Positions 9,083 to 18,600 of a DNA stretch of 64,000 bases are shown in pieces. The notes beneath the pieces were generated by a model. It searched no databases. It was given only the letters and a program-made list of their open reading frames with translations, and was not told where the DNA came from. The DNA lies in NCBI GenBank assembly GCA_012517355.1, contig JAAYVD010000073.1, positions 1-64,000 of the forward strand. The letters are read 5' to 3'. The DNA is from Candidatus Rifleibacteriota bacterium (lineage in GTDB: Bacteria > Muiribacteriota > Ozemobacteria > Ozemobacterales > Ozemobacteraceae). Within the stretch, counting starts at the first letter, position 1. The number at the start of each line of letters is the position of its first letter. Made by a program: the position numbers and the translations under genes.

Positions 9083-12000
9083 ATGGACGTGCGGACGCGG
9101 TGGCTCGGGCTGGCCCTGACGATCTGGGGGATTCCCGCCTTCCTGTTCTGGTGCGGGGTGGGCGTCTTCGGGAACCTGGATGTCCGCCGCCAGGTCGAGG
9201 ACCGGTTCGCCCGCCTCGAGGACACCCTGGAACGCGCCGTGGTCGAGCTCCACGACCTGTCCTGGCTCGACCGGCGCCTCCGGCAGGTCTGGGCGCCGGC
9301 CACCGCGGGGACCACCCCCGTGGCCTCGGCCGCCGCCATCCTGGGCGCGCTCGAAGATTGCTGCCCCGCCGGCATGGTCCAGGCTTTCCTGTTCGACGGA
9401 ACCGGCCGGCTGGTCCTGCCCCGCCGCCGCGGCCATGCCCAGGCGGTCCAGCCCCTGTTCGATTTCGTCCGCCGCCCATGGGAGGAGGAGTTTTCCGACT
9501 TCCGGCGGCATCTCCAGGCCGCCGATGTCCTCCTCGAGGACGCGGTCCAGCTCGCCTGCCAGCTGCGTGGCCGGCCCTCCCGACTCGTGCGGACGGCCGA
9601 TCCCGAGGTCTTTCCGAACCGGCCGTCGCAGGCCCTCTACTCCTGGCGGGCGGGCCTGTCCCCCGACGTCCTCGCGGGCTGTCTCATCCTCGTCCGCGTG
9701 GATCGCGGCCCCGGCAGCTTCACCCTGGCGCAGTCGTTCGCCGCCTGTGCCACCGAGGGTGTCCAGCTCGGCCTGGCCTTCCCGGACGGCAGGGTCGACG
9801 TCCAGGCCCCGCTGACCCCCGCCGCCGCCCGCCGCCTGGCCTCCCGCTACCGGACGCGGCCGGCCGACCGCTTCCCCGACGGCCCCTCCCTCGTCGCCTG
9901 CAGCCCCCTTCCCAACGGGGCCCTGCTGATCGCCCGGACCGACCAGCCGGCCGGCTCCCTGCCCGGCCTTGGCTGGCTCCTGACGGCGTATGGCCTCGGC
10001 AGCCTCCTGGTCCTGCGCCACCTGTTCCGCATCCTGGCCGGGGTCACGGCATTCCGTGCCACCCTCCTCGTGAAGATGGCGATGCTGTTCGTCTTCGGTG
10101 TCGCCCTTCCCGCCTGTTTTTCCGGCAGCCTGGCCCTCTTGTACCTGCGCGAGAAGAATGATGACCTGTTCGAACGCCACCGCCAGGCCGCCTTCACCCG
10201 TCTCGACCTCGTCGACGCGGGATTCGAGCGCACCCTTGCTGCCCGGGAGCGCCTCTACCAAAGGATGTTGGGGCACCTCGAGGGTCATCCGGTGACCCCC
10301 GGCCAGGTCTTCCGCGCCCTCGACCGCCTCTGGGAGCGGCTGAAGGTGGAAGCGTTCTTCGTCATCTCTCCCGACGGCGTGCTGGTCAAGAAGGACCGGA
10401 TGGTCCGGGACCCCGATTACGTGCAGATGCTGCAGTTGCCGCCGGACCGGCGCCGCCAGGTGCTGGCCGGCCTCCTCGAGGCCGGCCGGGTGCCCAACCC
10501 CATCGAGGTCGACGGCCTGACCGGCCGCCTGACGCTCGCCGAGGTCGGCCGTCTGGTGCCCCGCGGCGATGGGAAGATGTTCCAGAACCTCGACCGGCTG
10601 CTGGAATCGATGGGTCGCGACATCATCGAGTATGCCAACGCCTCCCGCGGCCTCCCCGCCGTGCCCGCCCGGCCCCGGCCGAAGGTCGAGCTCGGCGCCG
10701 TCGCCGGCGAGTCGGTCGAGGGCTTCACGCTGACCGTCCGCGCCAACCTCGGCCGCATCATGGCCAGCGAACGGGCCATCGGGTCCGGATACCTGTATTG
10801 CCAGACCGTCCAGGCCCCCGATGGGCGGGCCATCGCCCTGGTGGTGATCAACCACACCCTCTGCTGCCTGCAATACGAATACCTCGACCGGCTGTTCGCC
10901 GCCCACCCGCCCGTTCCCGGCGGCCGGCGCCTCAGCGTCATCACCGACACCGGCCCCTGGACCCGCCACTTCCCGGCGGTCGACGAATGGCGGCGGTATC
11001 CCTCCCTCATGCGGGATTTCGGGCTCACCGACGCCACCGACCTCACCCGGCGGCTGACCGTCGACGGCGTGGAACTGCTCGTCACCGCCCGCCGCGGGGT
11101 GAGGCTGCGCCGGTGCCTGCTGGTCGAGGCCACCCCGGTGGCGGTGGTCGGGCGGGGCCTGGCCCCGTATCGACGGCGGATGGCGGTGTTCCTGCTCGCC
11201 TCGGTGGGATTCAGCCTGGGCCTCGGGTTCCTGCTGATCCGGCAGGTGCTCGTCTCCCTGCAGGACCTCTCGCGGGGGGTCCAGGCGCTGCGCCGCAAGG
11301 AGTTCACCCACCGGGTCCTGGTCCGGCGCCGCGACGAACTCGGCATCATGTGCGACGCCCTCAACCGCACCATCGCCCACCTTGCCAACATGGAAACGGC
11401 CGCGGTCATCCAGCAGAACCTGCTGCCCGCGCCCGACCTGCGGGCCGGTGGGTTCGCCCTGCACGCCTTCAACCTGATGACCCAGGCCATCGGCGGCGAT
11501 TACTTCGACTTCCTGCCCCTGCCCGACGGGAAGGTGGCGGTCGTGCTCGGCGACGTGTCGGGCCACGGCGTCTCGGCCGCCCTGGTGACCGCCATGGCCA
11601 AGGCGGCCTTCACCCTGCTCTGTCCGCTGTTCCCCGACCAGCCCGTCGAGGTCCTCCGCCGCGTCAACGACCAGTTCCTGGCCGTGCTGAACCGCCGCAA
11701 GATGATGACCTGCTGCCTGGTCGTCCTCGATCCCGTCGCCCGCCGCGCCCTCCTGGGCAATGCCGGCCAGTGCACGCCCCTGCAGGTCACCGGGGGCGGG
11801 AAGGTCGAGGAGATCAGCCTGGGCTCCAGCCCCCTCGGGACGGTGAAACGGGCCCGGTATCCGACCGCCGAAGCCGATCTCGCCACGGGCGGCCTGATCC
11901 TCTATTCGGATGGGGTGGTCGAGGCCGCCAACGATCGCCAGGAGATGGTCGGCTACACGCGCTTCCAGGAGTTCGCCGCCGCCGCCTGGCAGGGGAACCC

Positions 12001-12106
12001 CCCGCTGCCGTCGCTGGTGGGCGAGGTGCTGGCGAAGGTCCGGTCCTTCACCGGGGCCGTTCCCTGGGCCGACGACGCGACCGTCGTCGTCATCCGGGCC
12101 GAGTAG
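9083..12106 (+). CDS. Double-sensor transmembrane SpoIIE-type serine/threonine phosphatase
   Basis: The protein has 1007 residues from ATG 9083, 4 bp after the previous stop, so the two genes form an operon. Order: N-terminal helix, first sensor (about 30-290), helices near 295-355, second sensor (about 365-690), helix (FLLASVGFSLGLGFLLI), HAMP, and a PP2C-type SpoIIE domain from about 780 to the end. Metal-binding motifs are intact: GGDYFDF (about 803), LGDVSGHG, ILYSDGV and the closing DDATVVVI. Only the NAGH motif differs (NAGQ). Enzymes of this class dephosphorylate anti-sigma antagonists or similar Ser/Thr-phosphoproteins in response to sensed signals. No obvious target gene (STAS or RsbW type) is nearby. 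The 3' end overlaps the convergent hemerythrin gene by 17 bp. Confidence 0.92.
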   Translation: MDVRTRWLGLALTIWGIPAFLFWCGVGVFGNLDVRRQVEDRFARLEDTLERAVVELHDLSWLDRRLRQVWAPATAGTTPVASAAAILGALEDCCPAGMVQAFLFDGTGRLVLPRRRGHAQAVQPLFDFVRRPWEEEFSDFRRHLQAADVLLEDAVQLACQLRGRPSRLVRTADPEVFPNRPSQALYSWRAGLSPDVLAGCLILVRVDRGPGSFTLAQSFAACATEGVQLGLAFPDGRVDVQAPLTPAAARRLASRYRTRPADRFPDGPSLVACSPLPNGALLIARTDQPAGSLPGLGWLLTAYGLGSLLVLRHLFRILAGVTAFRATLLVKMAMLFVFGVALPACFSGSLALLYLREKNDDLFERHRQAAFTRLDLVDAGFERTLAARERLYQRMLGHLEGHPVTPGQVFRALDRLWERLKVEAFFVISPDGVLVKKDRMVRDPDYVQMLQLPPDRRRQVLAGLLEAGRVPNPIEVDGLTGRLTLAEVGRLVPRGDGKMFQNLDRLLESMGRDIIEYANASRGLPAVPARPRPKVELGAVAGESVEGFTLTVRANLGRIMASERAIGSGYLYCQTVQAPDGRAIALVVINHTLCCLQYEYLDRLFAAHPPVPGGRRLSVITDTGPWTRHFPAVDEWRRYPSLMRDFGLTDATDLTRRLTVDGVELLVTARRGVRLRRCLLVEATPVAVVGRGLAPYRRRMAVFLLASVGFSLGLGFLLIRQVLVSLQDLSRGVQALRRKEFTHRVLVRRRDELGIMCDALNRTIAHLANMETAAVIQQNLLPAPDLRAGGFALHAFNLMTQAIGGDYFDFLPLPDGKVAVVLGDVSGHGVSAALVTAMAKAAFTLLCPLFPDQPVEVLRRVNDQFLAVLNRRKMMTCCLVVLDPVARRALLGNAGQCTPLQVTGGGKVEEISLGSSPLGTVKRARYPTAEADLATGGLILYSDGVVEAANDRQEMVGYTRFQEFAAAAWQGNPPLPSLVGEVLAKVRSFTGAVPWADDATVVVIRAE

Positions 12107-12518
12107 GGGGGCGGGCGAGGGGGTAGATCTCCGCCTCCTCGCTCAGCATGCGCTTGGCCAGGGCCTCGAAGACCGTCCGGGTCTCCCCGATGAACCCGCC
12201 GGGGTCCTGCGCCAGGCGCCCGGGCTCCGGCCAACGCTCGCGGTAGGCTCGAAAAACCTGTTGCAGGTCACCCATGGTGGCCATGGCCCGGCGGGCGGTG
12301 TCCCTGACCCGCTGATCGGGGTGGCGCAGCAGTTCCGGGTACAGGAGCAGGTCCTCCTGGGCCAGGTGGATCCGGATCTTTTCCGACAGGACGGACAGCC
12401 GCTGCAGGATGGTGCCGGCCCTGGCCTCGACCACGGCCGGGGAAAGATCGGTCATGAGGTCGGTCACCAGGGCCAGGATCTCCTGGTGCTGCTGGTGGTA
12501 GGGTTCGAAAGTCGACAT
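12090..12518 (-). CDS. Hemerythrin HHE cation-binding domain protein
   Basis: The protein has 142 residues, mostly helical. Typical diiron ligands of the HHE family are visible: YHQQHQEIL (first His pair), IHLAQEDLLLYPEL in the middle, and RMLSEEAEIYPLA at the end. Members bind oxygen, NO or reactive species, or act as iron-containing sensors in the cytoplasm. No clear Shine-Dalgarno precedes the ATG, but TGGCATACT ends only 6 nt upstream of it, so the transcript may be leaderless. The stop lies inside the end of the convergent SpoIIE gene. Confidence 0.85.
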   Translation of the reverse strand: MSTFEPYHQQHQEILALVTDLMTDLSPAVVEARAGTILQRLSVLSEKIRIHLAQEDLLLYPELLRHPDQRVRDTARRAMATMGDLQQVFRAYRERWPEPGRLAQDPGGFIGETRTVFEALAKRMLSEEAEIYPLARPPTRPG

Positions 12519-12524
12519 GGGCTC

Positions 12525-12533
12525 AGTATGCCA
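12525..12533 (-). promoter_or_regulatory. Extended -10 element TGGCATACT placed for a leaderless transcript
   Basis: On the minus strand the hexamer CATACT, with TG one base upstream, is separated from the hemerythrin ATG by only GAGCCC. Transcription would therefore start at or next to the start codon. Confidence 0.4.
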
Positions 12534-12575
12534 GATCGTTCCCCTCGTTCCAAGGGCCGGGGAACGGGATCTCCG

Positions 12576-13304
12576 TCAGCCGGGGGCCAGCAGGCCGAAC
12601 CGCCGCAGCAGTTTCTTCCCGACCTCGCCCGGGATCACCTCTTCGCTGGTGGTGGTCAGGCTGGCCTTCCTGGCCAGCACCCCCGCCTTGAACAGGGCTT
12701 TCACGATCTCCTCCTGCTCGAGGGGGGGCGGCAGGTCTTGCAGCGACCTCCGCAGGAGATCGGCGGTGCCGGGCGAGATCTGGAACGAGGTGACGAGGGC
12801 GAGCCCGCCCGCCTCCGCGGCGCAGGCGAGGACGTGGGCCGCGAAGAGGCCCGCCCGTTCCGACTCCCGCGCGGACTTTCCGCCGAAAAAGCTGTCGAGG
12901 GTCTGGAAGATCATGACGGTGAACGGCTCGAACGGGTTCTTCCCCTTCGTCTCCGACCACTCGTCGACCATCTGCCCGCTGGCTTTGTGGCGGCGGTAGG
13001 CCAGCCAGCCCAGGACGAAGGTGATGACCATGACGATTCCCCAGATCAGCAAAAACTGGCTGCCGGTCATGGAAGAAAGCGCATCGTCGCGCCGGACCCC
13101 GCCGACCCGGTGGCGCCCGCCCGTCATGATGTAGAGGATCGCGAAGACGGCCATCAGGGAAAGGACGGCGAAAGACGTGACGATGACGGCGATCTTGCCG
13201 ATCACCTCGAACCAGGATTCCCCCGCTTCCGCGGCCAGGTATTCCTTGTCGAGCACCTTGGCCAGGCTCTTCAGCCGTCCGGCGTGTTCGCGCGATGGCT
13301 CCAT
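12576..13304 (-). CDS. Two-helix membrane protein of unknown function
   Basis: The protein has 242 residues. ATG 13304 follows GAGGGGGTGAG with good spacing. Two transmembrane helices (VIVTSFAVLSLMAVFAILYIM and FLLIWGIVMVITFVLGWLAY) flank a short charged loop, and a cytoplasmic region of about 130 residues follows. No family is recognised. The tail ends in a possible small helical fold (EEIVKALFKAGVLARKASLT...EEVIPGEVGKKLLRRFG). It is preceded by its own extended -10 (TGGTATAGT), so it need not be co-transcribed with the transporter upstream. Confidence 0.65.
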   Translation of the reverse strand: MEPSREHAGRLKSLAKVLDKEYLAAEAGESWFEVIGKIAVIVTSFAVLSLMAVFAILYIMTGGRHRVGGVRRDDALSSMTGSQFLLIWGIVMVITFVLGWLAYRRHKASGQMVDEWSETKGKNPFEPFTVMIFQTLDSFFGGKSARESERAGLFAAHVLACAAEAGGLALVTSFQISPGTADLLRRSLQDLPPPLEQEEIVKALFKAGVLARKASLTTTSEEVIPGEVGKKLLRRFGLLAPG

Positions 13305-13323
13305 GGCTCACCCCCTCGCGACC

Positions 13324-13332
13324 ACTATACCA
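13324..13332 (-). promoter_or_regulatory. Extended -10 element TGGTATAGT
   Basis: A close match to TGnTATAAT on the minus strand, 20 bp upstream of the two-helix membrane protein start at 13304. No -35 hexamer is apparent. Confidence 0.45.
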
Positions 13333-13380
13333 TTGCCCCGTCCGCCCAGGCAGAGGGCCGTGTCCGCTCCGGCCGCCGGG

Positions 13381-15042
13381 TCAGAAGAACAGCACGATCA
13401 TCTGGGCGCCGATGATCTTCACGATCATGGCCAGGGGCTGGATCGCGGCGAAGTAGTGGTTGGGGGCCTCCGATTCCGAAAGTTCCCCGGCGAAGACCAG
13501 GGAGGCCGGCTGCGTGAAGACGCCCGAGGTGATGCCCAGCAGCGCGATCATCTCGATGCGCAGGACCAGGTAGCCGACCAGCAGGGTGAACGCCGCCGTG
13601 GCCAGCGTCAGGACCGCGCCCGCGGCGAAGAGCCGCAGCCCCTCGGCCTGGAACACAGCCAGAAAGCCGCCCCCGGCCTTGATGCCGATCCCTGCCAGGA
13701 AAAGGTGCAGGCCGAGCTGGCGGAGGGTCAGGTTCGCGTTGACCGGCATCGTCCAGATGATCGGGCCGCTGCGGCCCAGGTAGCCCAGCAGCAGCGCCAC
13801 GATGAGCGGCCCGCCGGCGAAGCCCAGCCGCAGCACCGTCCCGTTGGGCAGCGGGATCGGCACCATGCCCAGCAGGATGCCCAGGATCAGCCCGAGGGAG
13901 ACCGACAGGAAATCCGTCTCCGACAGGTCCTTCACCGGGTTGCCGAACAGGGCGCAGGTCTGCTCCATCCGCTCGGGATAGGTGACGACCCGGATCTGGT
14001 CGCCGAACTCCAGGGTGGTGGTGTGGTCGATGGGAAGGGTGGTGGACCCGCGCCGGACCCGGCTGATGACGGCCTTGAAGCCGTGGTCGAAGTTCCACTG
14101 CCAGACGTGGGTGCCGACGATGGCCTTGTTGGTGACGACCAGGTCGCGGTTTTCCAGTTGCCGGGAGAAGCTCACCTGGTCGTTCTCCTCCACCGGGCCG
14201 ACGATCGTGCTGGCCTTCCCGACGCTCTCCGCCGTGCCCACCCCGACGATGACGTCCTGCTCCTGCAACAGGCTTTCGGGGGTCACCAGGGCGATCGCCC
14301 CGGCATGCTGCAGGCGCGTGAAGACGAGGCCGGTCAGGGTGGTCAGCTTCGCCTCCTCGACCTTCCGGCCGAACAGGGCGGGGTTGGTGATCCGGAAGGG
14401 CTTCACCAGGAGGTTCTGGTTGGCCTGGGACCGGGCGAGGAACGCCTCCCGCTCCTCCCGGAAGGGGACCTTCAACAGCCACGCCAGCATCTGCATGCAC
14501 AGGATGACCCCGATCGACCCGAACGGATAGCAGATGCTGTAGCCGAGGGTGGGGGCCGAGATCCGCCGGGCGGCGAGGTCGGCCGGCCAGCCGGCGTCCT
14601 CCGCCTGTTCGCGCACGCAGTCGGTGGCGGCGGCCAGCGAGGAGGTGTTGGTGAGGGCCCCCGCGTAGACCCCGGCCAGCATCCCGGAGGGGATGCCCAA
14701 CCCGCGGCCGAGGACGATGGTGAGGACGAAACTGAAGGCCAGGGCGGAGACGGCCAGCACGTTCACCTTGAACCCGCGCTCCCGGAAGATGCGGACGAAG
14801 ACGGGGCCCGACTGGAGGCCGACCGAGTAGACGAACAGCATCAGGCCGAGCACGTAGATCGGCTCGGGCAGGGCGAAGGCCTGCGCGTCCCAGATGCCGA
14901 AGGCCAGCCCGACGAACAGCACCGCCGCCACGTTGAGCTGGCAACCCCGGATCCGGATGTGGCCCAGGAAGTACCCGAGCCCGATGATCGTGAAGATCCG
15001 CAGGGGCGGGGAATGGGCGAACAGGTCGTGCAGGAATGCCAT
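13381..15042 (-). CDS. AspT/YidE/YbjL-family transporter with paired TrkA-C domains
   Basis: The protein has 553 residues with two blocks of about five membrane helices (residues 1-180 and about 385-553) flanking a soluble middle. The middle carries RCK_C/TrkA-C-type segments, for example DVIVGVGTAESVGKAS and TTLEFGDQIRVVTYPERM. This is the YidE/YbjL duplication architecture of the aspartate:alanine exchanger family; the glycine-rich GVYAGALTNTSSLAAA and GIKAGGGFLA segments fit its repeated pore motifs. Substrate cannot be assigned: members include the AspT exchanger and many uncharacterised anion carriers. The start at 15042 lacks a clear Shine-Dalgarno. Confidence 0.9.
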   Translation of the reverse strand: MAFLHDLFAHSPPLRIFTIIGLGYFLGHIRIRGCQLNVAAVLFVGLAFGIWDAQAFALPEPIYVLGLMLFVYSVGLQSGPVFVRIFRERGFKVNVLAVSALAFSFVLTIVLGRGLGIPSGMLAGVYAGALTNTSSLAAATDCVREQAEDAGWPADLAARRISAPTLGYSICYPFGSIGVILCMQMLAWLLKVPFREEREAFLARSQANQNLLVKPFRITNPALFGRKVEEAKLTTLTGLVFTRLQHAGAIALVTPESLLQEQDVIVGVGTAESVGKASTIVGPVEENDQVSFSRQLENRDLVVTNKAIVGTHVWQWNFDHGFKAVISRVRRGSTTLPIDHTTTLEFGDQIRVVTYPERMEQTCALFGNPVKDLSETDFLSVSLGLILGILLGMVPIPLPNGTVLRLGFAGGPLIVALLLGYLGRSGPIIWTMPVNANLTLRQLGLHLFLAGIGIKAGGGFLAVFQAEGLRLFAAGAVLTLATAAFTLLVGYLVLRIEMIALLGITSGVFTQPASLVFAGELSESEAPNHYFAAIQPLAMIVKIIGAQMIVLFF

Positions 15043-15212
15043 ATCGTCAATGTTCGTACAAATTCAACGAAAATGCCTTCGCCGGTGGCCGGAACCGGTC
15101 ATGACCCCGGCGGCGGGAGACTCCATCCGTGTTCCTCGATGGCTTCCGGGGAGGGACCCGGTTCCCGGCCGTCGGCCTGACCGGGTTCCGTTCCGGGGGA
15201 GAACCCTTCGGC

Positions 15213-15437
15213 TCAGTCCTCCGACTCGGCCAGGAGGATGTACTCCTTGTTGACCATGACGACCTTCGGCTTCCCCCCCTCTTCGACCGCCAAGGGGAGG
15301 AAGTTGTCGCGAGTCTGCCGGAACAGGTCGGACAGCCTCTTGCAGCTGGTGATGTTCACCCGGCCGGTGACCGAGGTGCCGTCGGTCATCTTCACCCGCA
15401 CGTTCTTGAAATTCACTTCATACTGGGGCTTTTGCAT
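15213..15437 (-). CDS. Small conserved protein resembling the DUF6812 type
   Basis: The protein has 74 residues. I chose ATG 15437 (MQKPQYEVNF) because GGAGG lies about 10 nt upstream, whereas the earlier in-frame ATG (15446) directly abuts that site. The pattern DGTSVTGRVNI...RLSDLFRQTRDNFLPLA...VMVNKEYILLAES looks like a small beta-rich cytoplasmic family annotated only as DUF6812; function is unknown. A TATCCT hexamer in the context TTTGCGCTATCCT lies 37 bp upstream, and the same context precedes the methyltransferase gene near 52.8 kb. It is divergent from the giant cyclase gene. Confidence 0.7.
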   Translation of the reverse strand: MQKPQYEVNFKNVRVKMTDGTSVTGRVNITSCKRLSDLFRQTRDNFLPLAVEEGGKPKVVMVNKEYILLAESED

Positions 15438-15473
15438 ATCCACCATCCCTCCGCGAAAGTTGCCTGCCGCGAG

Positions 15474-15479
15474 AGGATA
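15474..15479 (-). promoter_or_regulatory. -10 element TATCCT for the DUF6812-like gene
   Basis: On the minus strand the context is TTTGCGCTATCCT. This differs by one base from TTTGCACTATCCT ahead of the methyltransferase gene (52836-52841), which suggests a shared promoter type. Confidence 0.35.
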
Positions 15480-15589
15480 GCGCAAAGGAGCCCGTTCCAC
15501 AAACCGCCGTTCCCCGGCCGGTGAAGATACCCCGATGATCGTCTCCCGCCCCGGCGGGATCTGTTCCCCCGCCAGGGACCGGCCTCGGG

Positions 15590-15595
15590 TATAAT
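15590..15595 (+). promoter_or_regulatory. TATAAT -10 element placed for a leaderless cyclase transcript
   Basis: A perfect TATAAT ends 8 nt before the ATG of the double cyclase gene. The start site would fall at about 15602-15604, giving no or almost no leader. No TTGACA-like -35 is visible at the expected distance. Confidence 0.5.
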
Positions 15596-15603
15596 GACCC
15601 GCG

Positions 15604-18600
15604 ATGGCTGCGGCGTCTTCCACCGATCCGGTGCCGGCCGGATCCCCCGTCCTGCCCGTTCCCGCCACCCGCTCCTGGGGGGAGGTCCTTCGCCCGCTCC
15701 TGATCGCCCTGGCCGCCCTGATCCCCCTTCTCGCCCTGAACCTCGGGGATGCCTGGCACCGGGAACGAAGGCGGGACTGGGATTTTCGCCAGGAGGAGGA
15801 CCGGGCCCGCCAGCGGTTGGAGCACCTTTCCCAGAACTGGTCCTTCGCCGACCAGTTCTCCCGCCTCGGGTTCGACTGGCGGGAGGAGGTGACGGCCCTG
15901 CTGGCCACGGGACCACGGCCCCCTGGCCAGGCGGGGAACGAGGGTGCCGCGTCCCCGTCGGTGACGGCACGGGAGATCGGCCCGCCGGCGGCCGGCCGGA
16001 ACCTCGCCGGCGGCGGCAGCGGCGGTTCTGCCACGGAGGAGGGGATCTGGCGGAACCTGGGGGAACGGATCTTCCGGGCCCCGTTCCCCCGGCACGAACT
16101 CTGGGTGTTCCGGTGCCGGTCAGGAGAGACGGCCCCGGGAGCCGGAAGCGGCGCGGGGGAGGCGGTCGACCTGCTCTGCGGCCCTCTTCATTCCCACAAC
16201 GGGCGCCAGTCCCTGGCCCGGATCCTCGGCTTCCTGGTCCGTCGGGCCCGCCGGCAGCCTCGGGACCGCGCCCGCGACGAGCTGGCCGGCAAGCTCATCC
16301 GCCAGCTGTTCGGGCCCTGCCTCGATCCCGAGGTGGTCGCCGCCTCGCAGCGGGGCCTGCCCACCCCGGTCCTGCACCGCCAGCGGCCGTTCTGGCTGCT
16401 CTGGGACTGCCAGGAGGTCGGCCCTCCGGCGAGGCGCGACACGGACGGTTCGCGCCGCCCGGCGTGGCGGCCGGGGGATGGCCCTTCCTCCGTCGTGCCG
16501 GCCGGCACGGGCGAGACGGTCGCCTGGGCCATCCTGGTGCCGGCGGGGCCGCGCACCGACCGGGCCGCCCTGCAGCTGGCGCTCCGCGATCTTCCCCCCT
16601 GGGCGGCGGCGCCCGCGGGGTATCTGCGGATGTTCTCCCATCCGGTCGGAGACGTGGTCCCGGCCGGCCTTCCCTGCCCGCCCGCCTTCCGGAAATGGCG
16701 GGCCGACCTGCGGCGGCTTCGCAACCTCCGGCGCTGGGAGCGGGAGGGGCTGCCCTGGGCCGTTCCCGTCGGGGCCTGGCGGCTCTACACCATGTCGGGA
16801 TTGCATGCGAGCCATCTGCCGTTCCTGCTGGTCCGCCTTCCTCCGCCCACCGGCCAACCCCTTCCCCTCTTCCTGGCCAACCTGCTGGGGGTCGGCACCC
16901 TCCTGCTCCTCCTGGGCCGGGGGTTCCTGCTGGGGCGCTGGCCCGAACCTCCGCTCGCCGGGCGGTTCTCGGCCCTGTTCCTGCTCGCGGTCAGCGTGCC
17001 GATCCTGCTGTTCCTCGTCTCCGCCACCTTCTACCTGCAGGAGCGCCGGGAGACCGCCCGCCACCAGCTCGACCTCCAGCTGGCCTCCCACCTCAAGCAG
17101 CTGGATGCGGGGAAGGAGCGGCTCGACAGCGACTACCTGGCCTCCTTCCGGGCCCTGCTGCGCGATCCCGCCCTGCCTGGGAAGATCCTGGCGAGCGGCG
17201 CCGCGGCGGGCGACGACCTGTTCCCCTATATCCGGAGCCGCTTCCAGGGGGCCATCGGCACCCTGCCGCTGGCCATGGTGGCCGTCCTCGATCCCCACGG
17301 GGGGCGCCGGATCGACATCTCCCCCTCCCGCGATCGCGGCCAGATCGAGGGGGCGTTGCGCGCCTTCGTCTGGGGGGTCACCAACTCCCTGCGGGACCAC
17401 CTCCGCCAGGTCGATCCCGCCTTCCCGCTCGGGCCGCTTCCCGAGGACCCGGTGGCCCAGATGGCCCAGACCGGGTACGAGACCTCCACCGGCAACTCCT
17501 TCCAGACCGAGATCGAGAAGGAGCGCTCCCACCCCTTCGTCTTCTCGATCGGTCGGGCCCAGGCCTCCCTCCTGCATGAGTTCGTCCACGTCGACGGCCG
17601 GCCCCGCTTCGCGATCATGGTCGTCTATCACGATGCCGAGGTCGACGGCCAGGTCCTGGAACAGGGGCGGGACCGGGCGTGCCAGGCCCAGCCGGGGCTC
17701 GTCCTCACCGCCTTCCGGCATGACGGGACCGCCTTGCGGGAGGCCCTGCCCTGGCCCGACCGCCAGCCTCCGGCCTGGCGGGCCTCCTTTGCTGCGACTG
17801 CCCGGGCCGCCTACGGACGGGGCGGGCCGGTGTCGCAGGAGGGCGAGGGCCTGGCGGTGGTGGCCGCCCCCGCCCGCCGCTTCGCCCGGACGGTCCTCGT
17901 CGCCGGGGCCGACCAGGGGGAGATCGAGCGCGCCTTCCGGGCCCAGGCCTGGCGGTTCGCCGGGCTCCTGCTCGCCAGTCTCGTCGCCGCCCTGGTCCTC
18001 GGGCAGCTGACCGCCCGCCACGTGGTCGCGCCGATCAGGGGCCTGAAGGAGGCTCTCGACCGCGTGGCCGCCGGAGACCTGGACCAGCGCCTGGAACTGG
18101 TCCGCCAGGACGAGATCGGCCGGCTGGCCGGCTCCTTCACGCAGATGGTGGGCGGGCTGCGGGAGCGGCAGCGGCTGGCCGGCATGGTCTCGGCCGAGGC
18201 GATGGCTGCCATCGAAACCAGCGGCGACCTGGCGGCCGGCCTGCAGGCCCGTTCCCTCGCGGGCGCCGTCCTGGTGTCCGACATCCGCGATTTCACGACC
18301 TGGTGCGAACGGGAAGAGCCCGGCACCGTCACGGAACTGCTGAACCGGCACTTCGCGGCCATGACCGGGGTCATCACGGCCGCCGGCGGGCGGGTCCACA
18401 AGTTCATCGGCGACGCCATCCAGGCCGTCTTCCCCGACGATGAGCCGTCGCCGGGGGGCGGCACCGAACGCGCGGTGCGGGCCGGTCTGGGCATGTTGCG
18501 CGGCCTGGCCGCCATCAACCGGGAACGGCAGGCCCGGGGGGATTCCCCCTACCGGATCGGCATCGGCATCGCGGCGGGCGACCTGTTGGCCGGGCCCATC

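Noticed and set aside
6757-9375. Minus-strand ORF of 872 residues
   Set aside because: Antisense shadow of two well-supported SpoIIE-like genes; composition is Gly/Glu/Arg-rich without motifs.
8840-11566. Minus-strand ORF of 908 residues
   Set aside because: Antisense shadow of the active SpoIIE phosphatase gene.
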